From NCBI RefSeq assembly GCF_004343255.1, contig NZ_SMDD01000001.1, positions 62,001 through 126,000 of the forward strand: a stretch of DNA of 64,000 nucleotides, written 5' to 3'. The stretch is from Laceyella sacchari. GTDB taxonomy: Bacteria; Bacillota; Bacilli; Thermoactinomycetales; Thermoactinomycetaceae. The translations under genes were made by a program, and so were the position numbers. The notes beneath the pieces are model-generated. The model ran no database searches and was not told the origin of the DNA. It saw only the letters and a program-made list of their open reading frames with translations. Of this stretch, positions 8,701 through 17,489 are shown in pieces. Positions within the stretch are counted from its first letter, which is position 1. Each line of letters begins with the position of its first letter.

Positions 8701-9242
8701 ATCAATGGGAATGGGGACTGTTGCTGTTTGTGATCCTGCAACGCTTCGGTGAGTGTTGGATGGCGGAGAAAAATGCTCGATGGATGAAAGCGAAGGGTGC
8801 GGTTGAAATCGGACGGGAGCATTATCCGTTGCTGGTCACGGTTCACGTCTTGCTGTTTGTGGGCCTAATTGTGGAGTGCTTGGGATATGGAGCACAACCG
8901 CCATCATGGTGGATGGTGCCGTTCATCATTTTTGTGTTGGCGCAAGTGGCGCGTATCTGGTGTATTCGTTCGTTGGGGCGGTGCTGGAATACGCGCATCC
9001 TGCTCGTCCCGGGGCAAGAACCGCGGGTAAAAGGGCCGTACAAATACCTGCGGCATCCCAATTATCTGGTGGTGATCATGGAGTTAATCTGTTTACCCTT
9101 GATGTTGGGGGCATTTGTAACCATGGTGGTGGTGTCAGTGTTTAATGCGTTCCTCCTCTTTGGCGTGCGAATTCCGGCTGAAGAACGGGCGTGGCGAGAA
9201 TGGACATGTTATGAAGAGCGGATGCCGACACGGCGGATGTGA
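8697..9242 (+). CDS. bpsB: Isoprenylcysteine carboxyl methyltransferase-like membrane enzyme
   Basis: 181 residues, ATG overlapping the upstream TGA (ATGA). Four or five membrane helices are present, and the C-terminal half carries the ICMT/PEMT signature GPYKYLRHPNYL with the conserved Arg-His-Pro-Asn. In Bacillus the homologue BpsB (YpbQ) methylates alkylpyrones made by the adjacent type III PKS. The four-base overlap with the PKS argues for the same job here, acting on a lipid-soluble polyketide rather than on prenylated protein. Confidence 0.8.
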   Translation: MNQWEWGLLLFVILQRFGECWMAEKNARWMKAKGAVEIGREHYPLLVTVHVLLFVGLIVECLGYGAQPPSWWMVPFIIFVLAQVARIWCIRSLGRCWNTRILLVPGQEPRVKGPYKYLRHPNYLVVIMELICLPLMLGAFVTMVVVSVFNAFLLFGVRIPAEERAWREWTCYEERMPTRRM

Positions 9243-9591
9243 GAAAGGCTGGCCGTGTGAAACCGGATGCTTGATGAAGGCGAGAGCCGTTGGGTGAGTA
9301 GTGATGCGTTGACATCGTGCATGATTATTTGCATGCACACTGACCGCGATCACTATAAGCCAGTTCGGGAAGCGATGCAGATGGTAAATCTGCAATAAGA
9401 CAAATGATGATTGCTGGTAAAGAAGCTACTCTTTAATAAGAGTGGCTTTTTTATTTGGATAGTTGTTATAACAACTAGATGATAAGATAAATCATTGTTT
9501 TCTGAATAGGGATATGATTAAATAAAAATAGAAAGATTTATTAAAATACTGAAAACATTATCTATATCTTGGGATGAACAGGGGGATGGAA
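9243..9591. other. Intergenic region with hairpins before the chitinase
   Basis: About 350 bases with no convincing gene. It holds a GTGCAT/ATGCAC inverted repeat (9317-9338), a 7-bp hairpin TGCAGAT/ATCTGCA (9376-9394) and a good terminator at 9423-9453. A very AT-rich stretch of about 120 bases then leads to the chitinase ribosome site and presumably holds its promoter. Confidence 0.5.
9423..9453 (+). terminator. Rho-independent terminator downstream of the PKS pair
   Basis: An 11-bp stem (AAGCTACTCTT/AAGAGTGGCTT, one G-U pair), 4-base loop and a run of T. It lies 180 bases after the methyltransferase gene on the same strand. Confidence 0.75.
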
Positions 9592-11109
9592 ATGAACAAA
9601 CGCCGCTTATGTGCATTGTCGGTTGTCATCCTGCTATTGGCTGCTCTTTTGCCCATCGGCGTTTTCGCCGCCAGCGAATGGGCGCCCCATGTTAATTATC
9701 AGCAGGGGGATCAGGTGACATATCAGGGGAATGTATATTCCTGCTTGCAATCGCATACATCGTTGCCTGGCTGGGAACCGCCAAATGTGCCTGCGCTGTG
9801 GAAGCTGGTTTCTTCCGGCTCTGATGATACTACGGCACCAAGTGCTCCGGCTAATTTGAAAGTGACTGGCAAATCGGCAAGCAGTGTCAGCTTGTCTTGG
9901 ACAGCGTCCACGGATAATGTGGGAGTGGTCGCCTATGAAGTGTATAACGGCGCCAACTTGGCAGGTGTAAGCAACCAGACGCAATACACGGTTACGGGGC
10001 TCAGTGCTAACACATCTTATACTTTTACGGTCAAAGCGAAGGACGCGGCTGGCAATCGATCCGGTGCGAGCAATAGTGTGACGGTGACCACTGATTCCTC
10101 GGATGACGGGGGTGGCGCACCAGCTGGCGACAAATTGTTGATCGGATACTGGCATAATTTTGACAATGGCTCCACCACGCTCAAGCTGGGGGAGGTGTCA
10201 AGCAAATATGACGTGATTCAAGTGGCGTTCGCTGAACCAAGTGGACAAGCTCCTGGGCATATGCAATTTACTCCTTATAATGCGACACCCGAACAATTTA
10301 AAGCCGACATCGCTCGCCTCAAACAGATGGGCAAGAAAGTGTTGATCTCGATTGGCGGGGCTAATGGTCATATTCAACTCCATGATGCGACCGCCAAACA
10401 AAACTTCATTAATTCAATGAAAAACATTATTCAGACCTATGGTTTCAACGGTATGGATATCGATTTGGAAGGCAGTTCCCTTGCGGTTGGGTCCGGGGAT
10501 ACGGACTTTAAGCATCCAACTACCCCCATCATTGTAAACATGATTGACGCCATTCGATCCATTTGTGACTCGTTCGGCAGTGATTTTATGTTGACGATGG
10601 CGCCGGAAACGGCTTATGTGCAAGGGGGATACCTGTCATACGGTGGTCCTTGGGGCGCTTACTTGCCGGTGATCCATGCGCTTCGGGACAAGTTGACCTT
10701 CATTCATGTGCAACATTATAATTCTGGTTCGATGGTCGGCTTAGACGGCAAGAGTTATACACAAGGGACGGCTGATTTCCAAGTGGCCATGGCCGAGATG
10801 CTGTTGCAAGGGTTCCCGGTGGGCAACAATCCGAACAACGTGTTCCCGGGATTAAGAGAAGATCAGGTGGCGATCGGCTTGCCGGCAAGTCCGTCAGCGG
10901 CTTCGGGTGGTTACACCACTCCGGACAACATTGATAAGGCGTTGAAGTACTTGGTGAAAGGCCAATCGTACGGTGGAGCGTACAAGCTGGTCAAAACGGG
11001 TGGCTACCCCGGTTTCCGCGGTGTAATGACTTGGTCGATCAATTGGGATGCCGCTTCCGGCCATGCGTTTTCCAACCCCGTTCGCAATTCGCTTGATTCG
11101 TTGAAATAA
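9592..11109 (+). CDS. Secreted modular chitinase, GH18
   Basis: 505 residues. Of three closely spaced ATGs the one at 9592 is best spaced from AGGGGG. The order is: signal peptide (basic MNKRR, hydrophobic core, AAS cleavage region about residue 27); a CBM5/12 chitin-binding module (about 28-75, with W-P-Y-x-G-D-x-V pattern); a fibronectin type III domain (about 83-170); then a GH18 barrel. The catalytic DxDxE motif is GMDIDLEG with Asp289, Asp291 and Glu293 as acid. The architecture resembles Bacillus ChiD-type chitinases. It would release chito-oligomers outside the cell. It is a single transcription unit closed by the terminator that follows. Confidence 0.92.
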   Translation: MNKRRLCALSVVILLLAALLPIGVFAASEWAPHVNYQQGDQVTYQGNVYSCLQSHTSLPGWEPPNVPALWKLVSSGSDDTTAPSAPANLKVTGKSASSVSLSWTASTDNVGVVAYEVYNGANLAGVSNQTQYTVTGLSANTSYTFTVKAKDAAGNRSGASNSVTVTTDSSDDGGGAPAGDKLLIGYWHNFDNGSTTLKLGEVSSKYDVIQVAFAEPSGQAPGHMQFTPYNATPEQFKADIARLKQMGKKVLISIGGANGHIQLHDATAKQNFINSMKNIIQTYGFNGMDIDLEGSSLAVGSGDTDFKHPTTPIIVNMIDAIRSICDSFGSDFMLTMAPETAYVQGGYLSYGGPWGAYLPVIHALRDKLTFIHVQHYNSGSMVGLDGKSYTQGTADFQVAMAEMLLQGFPVGNNPNNVFPGLREDQVAIGLPASPSAASGGYTTPDNIDKALKYLVKGQSYGGAYKLVKTGGYPGFRGVMTWSINWDAASGHAFSNPVRNSLDSLK

Positions 11110-11114
11110 CAAAG

Positions 11115-11156
11115 AAAAACTCCCGCCAGTGCAAACCCACTGGCGGGAGTTTTTTT
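11115..11156. terminator. Bidirectional terminator between chitinase and AGCS transporter
   Basis: A perfect 12-bp stem (ACTCCCGCCAGT/ACTGGCGGGAGT) with an 8-base loop, flanked by A-run and T-run. It can end both the chitinase transcript and the convergent transporter transcript. Confidence 0.85.
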
Positions 11157-11166
11157 CACAGGCGGT

Positions 11167-12579
11167 TTAGCCTGCTTTTTTGTCAGATTTCTTTTCCCAC
11201 ACTTCAATCCCTTTCAAGCCGGGGAGGCTGTCGGAATAGAAGACAGGGTCAAGGCCTGCTCTTTTTTGTTCAATATAGTGGTTGAGCGCTTTAAAGGCGA
11301 TGCCGCCCAACAAGCCGATCGCCACCATGTTGGTGATCGCCATCAGGCCCATAAATAAGTCGGCCATATCCCATACGATTTGCACCTTGCTGACTGAACC
11401 CCAGATGACCATGCCGACGACGGCCAAGCGGTAAATGGTCAGCCATACTTTGCTGTTGCGGATAAATTCGATGTTGGTTTCGCCATAGTAGTAGTTACCG
11501 ATCAAGCTGGAGTAGGCGAAGAACAAGATAGCAAAAGACAGGAAATGTCCGGCCCACGCACCGACTTCCGCGCTCAGGGCGTTTTGGGCGATGACGATAC
11601 CCGGCAGTTCGCTATTGGTGAATTCTCCGGAGATCAACACGATCATGGCACTGGAGCTACAGATGAGCAAGGTGTCTACAAACACGCCCAATGACTGGAT
11701 AAATCCTTGTTTTACCGGATGGGTTACATCCGCTGTGGCCGAAGCGTTGGGTGCACTCCCCATTCCCGCTTCGTTGGAGAAAAGGCCGCGTTTGATCCCT
11801 TGCATCATCGCGGCGCCAATACCACCGCCTACCACTTGCTCCAAACCAAAGGCACCCATAAAGATATGTTTGAAGACCGTGGGAATCGCAGACAGGTTCG
11901 TTACAACAACATATAGTGCCAACAGGATATAAGCGATCGCCATAACCGGAACGATCAGCTCAGACGCTTTGGCGATCCGTTTCACCCCACCGAAGATGAT
12001 GAAAGCAAATGTGCCGGCGAGGACCAAACCGAAGATGGCGCGGTCAAATCCGTAGTTGGATTCAAAGGCCACCGTGATCGTATTGGCTTGCACGGCGTTG
12101 AAAACCAAGCCGAAGCAAATGGTGATCAAAACGGCGAACAAGATTCCCATCCAACGTTGTCCGAGGGCTTTTTCCATATAGTAGGCCGGTCCGCCCCGGA
12201 ATGTGTCTCCGTCCTTGATTTTATAGATCTGGGCGAGCGTCGCTTCTACAAATGCCGAAGCCGCTCCGACCAGCGCGATCAGCCACATCCAGAAGACTGC
12301 GCCCGGGCCGCCCAAGGCAATCGCCGTTGCCACACCCGCGATGTTACCTACACCGACGCGCGCGGCAGTGCTGATGCAAAACGCTTGGAAGGAAGAGATT
12401 CCGTTCTTGTTGTTGCCGCGCCCTTCGCCCAACAGACGCATCATTTCACCGACAAAGCGGAATTGGGCGAATTTTGAACGAAATGTAAAATACAATCCCA
12501 AGACGATCAACAAGGTAATGATGATATAAGTCCATAAAAAGTCATTAATCTGTGTAACCAATTGCCCTAGCATTTCCAC
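11167..12579 (-). CDS. Alanine/glycine:cation symporter (AGCS family)
   Basis: 470 residues counted from the GTG at 12579, spaced seven bases from AGAGGTGA. An upstream ATG at 12600 lacks a site. About ten membrane helices are visible, with the AGCS family hallmarks GNIAGVATAIALGGPGAVFW, GGPAYYMEKALG and SNEAGMGSAPNA in the expected order. Members such as AlsT/DagA import alanine or glycine with Na+ or H+. It stands alone, convergent with the chitinase. No glycine riboswitch is visible upstream. Confidence 0.9.
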   Translation of the reverse strand: MEMLGQLVTQINDFLWTYIIITLLIVLGLYFTFRSKFAQFRFVGEMMRLLGEGRGNNKNGISSFQAFCISTAARVGVGNIAGVATAIALGGPGAVFWMWLIALVGAASAFVEATLAQIYKIKDGDTFRGGPAYYMEKALGQRWMGILFAVLITICFGLVFNAVQANTITVAFESNYGFDRAIFGLVLAGTFAFIIFGGVKRIAKASELIVPVMAIAYILLALYVVVTNLSAIPTVFKHIFMGAFGLEQVVGGGIGAAMMQGIKRGLFSNEAGMGSAPNASATADVTHPVKQGFIQSLGVFVDTLLICSSSAMIVLISGEFTNSELPGIVIAQNALSAEVGAWAGHFLSFAILFFAYSSLIGNYYYGETNIEFIRNSKVWLTIYRLAVVGMVIWGSVSKVQIVWDMADLFMGLMAITNMVAIGLLGGIAFKALNHYIEQKRAGLDPVFYSDSLPGLKGIEVWEKKSDKKAG

Positions 12580-12775
12580 GATCTCGTCACCTCTTTTCAT
12601 AAAAAAGACACAACCTTACCAAATTCTTTTATATCATAAATGTTTTACTAAGTCATTGGATTAATTTTACAAACTGACTGATATTCTACAACAAATAGTG
12701 GTTGTCAGGCCGTTTTCTGTTTTACGTGAAGCGAGATGTGGGGGCAGGGGGATTTTCCAAGGAAGGCCATAAACG

Positions 12776-12821
12776 GAGGATGTCGGCCAACTGATCGTGT
12801 GAGTAACGGGCCAACATCCTC
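12776..12821 (-). terminator. Imperfect hairpin after the toxin gene
   Basis: A long hairpin with arms GAGGATGT-x-GGCC and GGCC-x-ACATCCTC lies 37 bases beyond the toxin stop on the minus strand. It lacks a clean T-run, so termination is possible but not certain. Confidence 0.4.
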
Positions 12822-12857
12822 TATCGGCTAGAGGTGTGCAGTGTTATAATATTCTGC

Positions 12858-13223
12858 CTATTCCCAGCGAGAAAAATCGCGTTCCCGGGCACGCGAATAG
12901 ACATCGTTGGGATTACGGGGGCGCTCCGCGATGCGCAATCCGACAGACAGGAAGTAGATGGTTTGCTCAGCGGGCACATAGCGGTACAGTAAGCGCATGT
13001 TGGGGCGTTGCCGTTTGCGCGGTCGGCCGATGGAGAAAAATTTTTTTTTGCGGAATCCGGTAAGTGGGGGATATTTGAGCAAAGCGGCCTTGGTTGGGTT
13101 GCGCAGGACCTGTTCAACGGCACGGTCGATTTGTATCAGGCATTCTTGAAATTTCTTTTTTCCCAGCACCGTGTGCAGAAATGCGAGATCATCACGGAAG
13201 CATGGATGGTAAACCTCTTTCAT
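12858..13223 (-). CDS. RelE/ParE-superfamily toxin
   Basis: 121 residues from the ATG at 13223, which sits two bases after the antitoxin stop (TGA-CG-ATG) with AAGGA upstream. The longer frame to 13301 overlaps the antitoxin and is not needed. The N-terminal helices, the basic strand FRKKKFFSIGRPRKRQRPNMRLLYRYV and the C-terminal IYFLSVGLR strand fit the small RelE/ParE fold. These toxins cleave mRNA on the ribosome or poison gyrase. Which one applies cannot be read here. It forms an operon with the preceding Phd-like gene. Confidence 0.65.
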   Translation of the reverse strand: MKEVYHPCFRDDLAFLHTVLGKKKFQECLIQIDRAVEQVLRNPTKAALLKYPPLTGFRKKKFFSIGRPRKRQRPNMRLLYRYVPAEQTIYFLSVGLRIAERPRNPNDVYSRARERDFSRWE

Positions 13224-13225
13224 CG

Positions 13226-13558
13226 TCAAGGAGTCCTTTTGGTTTCGGCCAGTTGTGATAGAAACTGGAGTCGGGTTTGATGGGGGGATTTTTCGATCCA
13301 TTCGGTGCTGGCAATTTGGAGGCGTTCAGCCATTTCATCGGCGAGGCGCAAGTCTTCATGCATATTCTCCAATTCTTCCAAACGGTCCAACAGCTGCTCA
13401 TACGCTTTAATATCTAAAATGACGGCGCGAAGCTCGTTATTGTGCACCAACCCCAACTTTTGAAACGCGTGCAGTTTCTCTTCAAATAATTGGTCTTTGC
13501 TGATCTCTTTCAATTCATTGGCGGAGATCAGTTCTTCACGGGCAAATGCTCTAGACAT
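13226..13558 (-). CDS. Phd/YefM-like antitoxin
   Basis: 110 residues. The N-terminal ISANELKEISKDQLFEEK followed by LRAVILDIKAYEQLLDRLEE matches the Phd/YefM pattern: a DNA-binding dimer region ending with an AVILS-x-x-x-YE-like strand-helix. The C-terminal third is highly charged and helical, as expected for a toxin-neutralising tail. It is the first gene of a two-gene operon with the toxin two bases downstream. An 8-bp inverted repeat about 40-75 bases upstream of the start is a candidate autoregulatory site. Confidence 0.6.
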   Translation of the reverse strand: MSRAFAREELISANELKEISKDQLFEEKLHAFQKLGLVHNNELRAVILDIKAYEQLLDRLEELENMHEDLRLADEMAERLQIASTEWIEKSPHQTRLQFLSQLAETKRTP

Positions 13559-13599
13559 GCGAGACAGTCTCCTCTCGTCTGATCATCCTGTTCCTTGTA

Positions 13600-13633
13600 C
13601 CTGGAATGCATTCGTGCTGTATTTTATTCCAGG
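13600..13633 (-). promoter_or_regulatory. Inverted repeat, candidate toxin-antitoxin operator
   Basis: Arms CCTGGAAT and ATTCCAGG separated by 18 bases, extended outward by GT/AC. It lies in the antitoxin leader, just downstream of a minus-strand TATAAT box at 13664-13669. The -35 element is weak. Phd/YefM antitoxins repress their own operon through such repeats. The assignment is positional. Confidence 0.45.
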
Positions 13634-13709
13634 CACCTCCTAGTGTAGAAAACTCCTATTTTCATTATACATCGAATCTGCGTAAAAAGAGACGCATGGC
13701 ATGAGAAAA

Positions 13710-13737
13710 AAGGGCTTCCCCTTTCGAGGGAGCCCTT
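13710..13737 (-). terminator. Terminator after the ThyX-like gene
   Basis: Stem AAGGGCTTCCC/GGGAGCCCTT with one bulge, and a run of A on the plus strand giving a T-run on the minus strand. It lies immediately past the ThyX-like stop codon. Confidence 0.75.
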
Positions 13738-13741
13738 CGGA

Positions 13742-15229
13742 TCAGCCCAGTCGACGTTTGGCGTATCTCGCTAATGCCGGGTGTGCTGCTTGCAGTTGTT
13801 CATGCAGTTGTTGAAACGTGTCGCGAATATCCCATTGTGCTTCGGGTGAGGTGCGCAGATTGATCAGATGGTATAGTTCCCATAAGCTGGCCGTTATCGT
13901 GACCTGGCGATGATGGGCGTTGGTCACTGCGTATTGGGCGATGGAAGGGTTCCAATCTGCCAATTTCCGCACCACTGCTTCGGCTTCGTCAATGAAAGAC
14001 TGATACCGTTCGGCCAGTCCGGCGGCTTCCACATGTGGCGGAGTTGTATAACCGAGGTGGACGGTCGGTTGGCCAAAGCTGAAGTGAGCACGTCGGTTGT
14101 GTCGCAACAGTTGATGCCAATTGGCTTCCGAGATGACCAACTCCATTTGGTAATGGAGATGTTGCAGTTCCGGAAGCGGATTGTCAAAGAAGCGCAAGTC
14201 CGACAAAGCGTCTTGGGCCAGCTGTTCCAGCTCGACGAGCGGCAAGGTTTCAGCGTGGGATTTCGCCGCATCGTAAGAGAGGCCGGCGTAAGTGACCAGC
14301 ATCTGGGTGGCCAACAGGGTCAGGGCGTCGCGGTATTCCGGCAAGCGGGTGAACCGTGCGTGGGGGCCCTTGATGGCCTGGGTGGTTGGCTGGATTGTGC
14401 CGAATCGATCGCTTAGCTTGCGCCGCGCTTCGGCCACATAGGCGTTGGGTTCAACGTATTTGAGCAAGGTGGGGATCACTTGGCTAATCTCCCGTTCCAT
14501 GTCACGCGCCAACTGCCGGGATTCGGCCTGTTCGCTAGTTAAGAGGGCGACCAGTGTGTCGCGCAGTGCGCGGCCGTTCCCAGTCATGCCCAAGTTGGTC
14601 AGCGTAGCCAGAGTGAGCACGTAGCGGGCATCTTCAAACGCGATTTTTTCAACTCTTGATTGGTAAGCGCGAGGCGATTCCCCTTCGTTTTGTGGAATAG
14701 CTTGCTTGAGGTAAGGAATGAGACCCGCCATCAACGCTTCGTATGTATCGTACGCTTTGTCTTGTAGCGCCAAGTAGTCGGCCTTCAATTCCGGTTGTTG
14801 TTCCAGCTCTTCAGGGATGTAAATGTCCCCGCGCGCAGGCCGCTGGTACCGCTGGCTGTACTCTGTGAAGCTGTTGAATGAATTGGCTAGTTCCAGTTCG
14901 GCGGAAGCGAGGCGGCTGATTTTCTCGATGCCGATATGGGCGACAGCATGTTCGGCGACGCTGGAATGCCCATAGCCAACCACCCATTTTTCATGGAAGC
15001 GCGCCGCTTTTTCTGAATAAGAGGTGGCCAGTCCGCCGCTTTGTTCGTTTACCGCCAGCTCGTCGTCGGCAAGCAACTTCGCCAGATTGTCGCGAAAACT
15101 GAGCGAACTGCGGCTCACATAGGCGAAGATTACCGCAATCACTTCTTCCGGCAAGTTGAAAATGGTGTAGACATTCCGGTCCAAATTGGACACATAACGG
15201 GTTAGATCAACCTTGTGCTCAGTGTTCAT
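13742..15229 (-). CDS. Double-domain ThyX-like protein (FAD-dependent thymidylate synthase family)
   Basis: 495 residues from the third clustered ATG (15229), nine bases from AGGAGGG. Two ThyX-like halves are visible. The first has YGHSSVAEHAVAHIGIEKIS and then ANSFNSFTEYSQRY where ThyX has RHRxxSxNExSxRY: the RHR triad is replaced by ANS. The second has NWHQLLRHNRRAHFSF and, near the C terminus, a segment like that of ThyX (ITASLWELYHLINLRTSPEAQW). Classical ThyX is about 220-250 residues, so this looks like a duplicated or fused relative. It may not make dTMP. Whether the window organism has another thymidylate synthase is unknown. Confidence 0.7.
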   Translation of the reverse strand: MNTEHKVDLTRYVSNLDRNVYTIFNLPEEVIAVIFAYVSRSSLSFRDNLAKLLADDELAVNEQSGGLATSYSEKAARFHEKWVVGYGHSSVAEHAVAHIGIEKISRLASAELELANSFNSFTEYSQRYQRPARGDIYIPEELEQQPELKADYLALQDKAYDTYEALMAGLIPYLKQAIPQNEGESPRAYQSRVEKIAFEDARYVLTLATLTNLGMTGNGRALRDTLVALLTSEQAESRQLARDMEREISQVIPTLLKYVEPNAYVAEARRKLSDRFGTIQPTTQAIKGPHARFTRLPEYRDALTLLATQMLVTYAGLSYDAAKSHAETLPLVELEQLAQDALSDLRFFDNPLPELQHLHYQMELVISEANWHQLLRHNRRAHFSFGQPTVHLGYTTPPHVEAAGLAERYQSFIDEAEAVVRKLADWNPSIAQYAVTNAHHRQVTITASLWELYHLINLRTSPEAQWDIRDTFQQLHEQLQAAHPALARYAKRRLG

Positions 15230-15435
15230 CTCATTCATCCCTCCTGCATTCATCATTCCATTCTAACAAAATTTGTCCGCCTGTAGGCATGGGGATTGCA
15301 ACCATGTTCATCCAGTGTAGGGAGGCCGTGGGCAAACTGTGGTTGGAGAGGGAAGGGGTTTCTCCCCTTGGCACATTAAGGTATGATGAATCGTAGAGTA
15401 ATATTTGCTAGAAGTATGCGATGGGGGGATTTTTT

Positions 15436-16248
15436 ATGGCAATATATAAAGCTTTAACCATAGCCGGATCCGACAGCAGCGGGGGAGCGGGCATCCAGGC
15501 CGATTTGAAAACATTCCAGGAGCTTTGTGTGTACGGCATGACCGCTTTGACCACCATCGTGGCCATGGACCCGGACAATCGCTGGAATCACTTGGTATTC
15601 CCCGTAGACATGAATGTCGTTCGTGAACAATTGAAAACGATAGTGGACGGCATTGGCATTCATGCCTTGAAAACAGGTATGCTCGGCTCAGTGGAATTGA
15701 TTGAGCTGGCGGCCGATACGATTGACAAAGCGGGCGTGCCAGCCGTGATCGATCCGGTCATGGTTTGCAAAGGCACGGATGAGGTATTGCACCCCGAACT
15801 GGCAGACGCTTTGCGCGAAGTGCTAGTGCCCAAGGCGACTGTGGTTACTCCCAACCTCTTTGAAGCCGGACAATTGAGCAAGCTTGGTCCGATCACCACG
15901 GTTGAACAAATGAAAGAAGCTGCCGGCATAATCCATGGCTTGGGGGCACAAATCGTCGTGGTCAAAGGCGGCGGCAAATTGCAACATGAAGCGGCAGTCG
16001 ATGTCCTGTATGACGGGAAGTCGTTTGAAGTGATGGAAAGCGAACGGATTGAAACCACCTACACGCACGGGGCCGGATGCACGTACTCAGCGGCCATCGC
16101 TGCGGAATTGGCCAAGGGCCGGCCGGTGCGGGAAGCAATTGAGACGGCCAAAGCTTTCATCACCGAGGCGATTCGTCATTCATTCCCGCTGAACCAGTAT
16201 GTTGGTCCCACCCTGCATGCGGCACAACGGATATATGGGAAAAACTAA
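15436..16248 (+). CDS. pdxK: Pyridoxal/pyridoxine kinase (ThiD-like PdxK)
   Basis: 270 residues from the ATG at 15436 behind GGGGGGA. Ribokinase-fold protein with the family N terminus ALTIAGSDSSGGAGIQADLK, the VIDPVMVCKG strand and the anion hole and catalytic Asp region THGAGCTYSAAIAAELAKG. It is much closer in motif detail to the Bacillus PdxK than to a dedicated HMP-phosphate kinase. It phosphorylates pyridoxal and related vitamers to the cofactor PLP in the cytosol. It is divergent from the ThyX-like gene and ends at its own terminator. Some activity on HMP cannot be excluded. Confidence 0.85.
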   Translation: MAIYKALTIAGSDSSGGAGIQADLKTFQELCVYGMTALTTIVAMDPDNRWNHLVFPVDMNVVREQLKTIVDGIGIHALKTGMLGSVELIELAADTIDKAGVPAVIDPVMVCKGTDEVLHPELADALREVLVPKATVVTPNLFEAGQLSKLGPITTVEQMKEAAGIIHGLGAQIVVVKGGGKLQHEAAVDVLYDGKSFEVMESERIETTYTHGAGCTYSAAIAAELAKGRPVREAIETAKAFITEAIRHSFPLNQYVGPTLHAAQRIYGKN

Positions 16249-16271
16249 GTCACATTATGACATAGATAACC

Positions 16272-16299
16272 ACGCTCCTTCGCACAAGGGGCGTTTTTT
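16272..16299 (+). terminator. Rho-independent terminator after pdxK
   Basis: Stem ACGCTCCTT/AAGGGGCGT with one wobble pair, 5-base loop and six T. About 200 AT-rich bases follow before the peptide transporter operon, and no gene is visible in them. Confidence 0.75.
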
Positions 16300-16496
16300 A
16301 TTGCGGCGTACTCGACAACCGAAATCTGGTAAATCAAAAATGCTTAGTTTTGGGATATATAAATTAAATGTTGAAGGATTAACTTACGAATTGGTAGAAT
16401 ATATTGAGTTAAAAATATTTTTAATCTAATAAAAAACAGGTAATCATTCTGTACATTCCCAATTCACACACTACGGTGTATCCCTGAGGTGATCCA

Positions 16497-17489
16497 ATGA
16501 CCCAACCTGTGTTGGAGATTCAGCACTTGAAGTTGCATTTTTTTACAGATAAAGGTGTGGTGAAAGCGGTGGATGGGCTGGATCTCACCATTCGCGAAGG
16601 GGAGATCGTGGGCTTGGTCGGTGAGTCCGGCTGCGGCAAGAGCGTGACGTCTTTGGCCGTGATGGGCTTGGTGCCCCAACCTCCTGGCAAGATCGTGGAC
16701 GGATCGATCCGGTTTCAAGGCACCGACCTGACTAAAGCGAGTCAGCGGGAACTGCGGCAGATTCGCGGCAAAGACATGGCCATGATCTTTCAAGAGCCGA
16801 TGACCTCGCTCAATCCACTGTTTACCATCGGCAACCAATTGATTGAAGCGGTTCGTGCTCACCGGTCGTGTAGCAAGGCCGAAGCTCGGGAGTTGGCACG
16901 GGAGATGCTGGAAAAAGTCGGAATAGCCCGGAAAGGCGTTTTGGATGAGTATCCGCATCAGCTGTCCGGTGGGATGAGACAACGGGTTATGATCGCCATG
17001 GCCATGATTTTGAACCCTCGCCTGTTGATTGCCGATGAGCCGACGACCGCACTGGATGTCACCATTCAAGCACAGATTCTTGAGTTGATGCAACGCTTGA
17101 ACGAAGAGTTTGGCACGGCGATCCTTTTGATCACGCACGACCTTGGTGTCGTCGCCGAGATGTGCGACCGGATTGTAGTCATGTACGCCGGGCAAGTAGT
17201 GGAGGAAACCGACCGATACCGCTTGTTCAGACAGCCTCGACACCCTTACACTCAAGGGTTGTTGCAATCGATTCCCAAATTGGATGAGCAAAAGGAACGG
17301 TTGTATGCCATTCCGGGGCAAGTGCCCAATCCGTATCAGATGCCGGCGGGATGCCGGTTCGCTCCACGGTGCATGCAGGTGATGGATGTATGTAGGCAGG
17401 CAGTGCCGCCTTTGGCGCCGGTGGAACAAGGGCATGTAAGCCGTTGTTTTTTGCATCAGAAGGAGGAATCGCATCATGGCACTGATTGA
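16497..17489 (+). CDS. dppD: Di/oligopeptide ABC transporter ATPase (DppD/OppD)
   Basis: 330 residues, ATG after TGAGGTGATC. Walker A is GESGCGKS, the ABC signature is LSGGMRQRV and Walker B is [12 protein letters not shown], followed by the H-loop LLITHDLG. The C-terminal extension with four cysteines (CRFAPRC...C...C) is the oligo_HPY domain of peptide-type importers, which often carries an iron-sulfur cluster. It is the first gene of a five-gene operon with the order dppD-dppF-dppA-dppB-dppC. It overlaps dppF by 14 bases. Confidence 0.9.
   Translation: MTQPVLEIQHLKLHFFTDKGVVKAVDGLDLTIREGEIVGLVGESGCGKSVTSLAVMGLVPQPPGKIVDGSIRFQGTDLTKASQRELRQIRGKDMAMIFQEPMTSLNPLFTIGNQLIEAVRAHRSCSKAEARELAREMLEKVGIARKGVLDEYPHQLSGGMRQRVMIAMAMILNPRLLIADEPTTALDVTIQAQILELMQRLNEEFGTAILLITHDLGVVAEMCDRIVVMYAGQVVEETDRYRLFRQPRHPYTQGLLQSIPKLDEQKERLYAIPGQVPNPYQMPAGCRFAPRCMQVMDVCRQAVPPLAPVEQGHVSRCFLHQKEESHHGTD

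Noticed and set aside
12580-12857. Possible glycine riboswitch upstream of the AGCS transporter
   Set aside because: No tandem glycine-aptamer cores can be found, only AT-rich leader.
16300-16496. Frame extending from the end of pdxK into AT-rich DNA
   Set aside because: It contains a terminator and no start signal, and the tail is AT-rich without family likeness.
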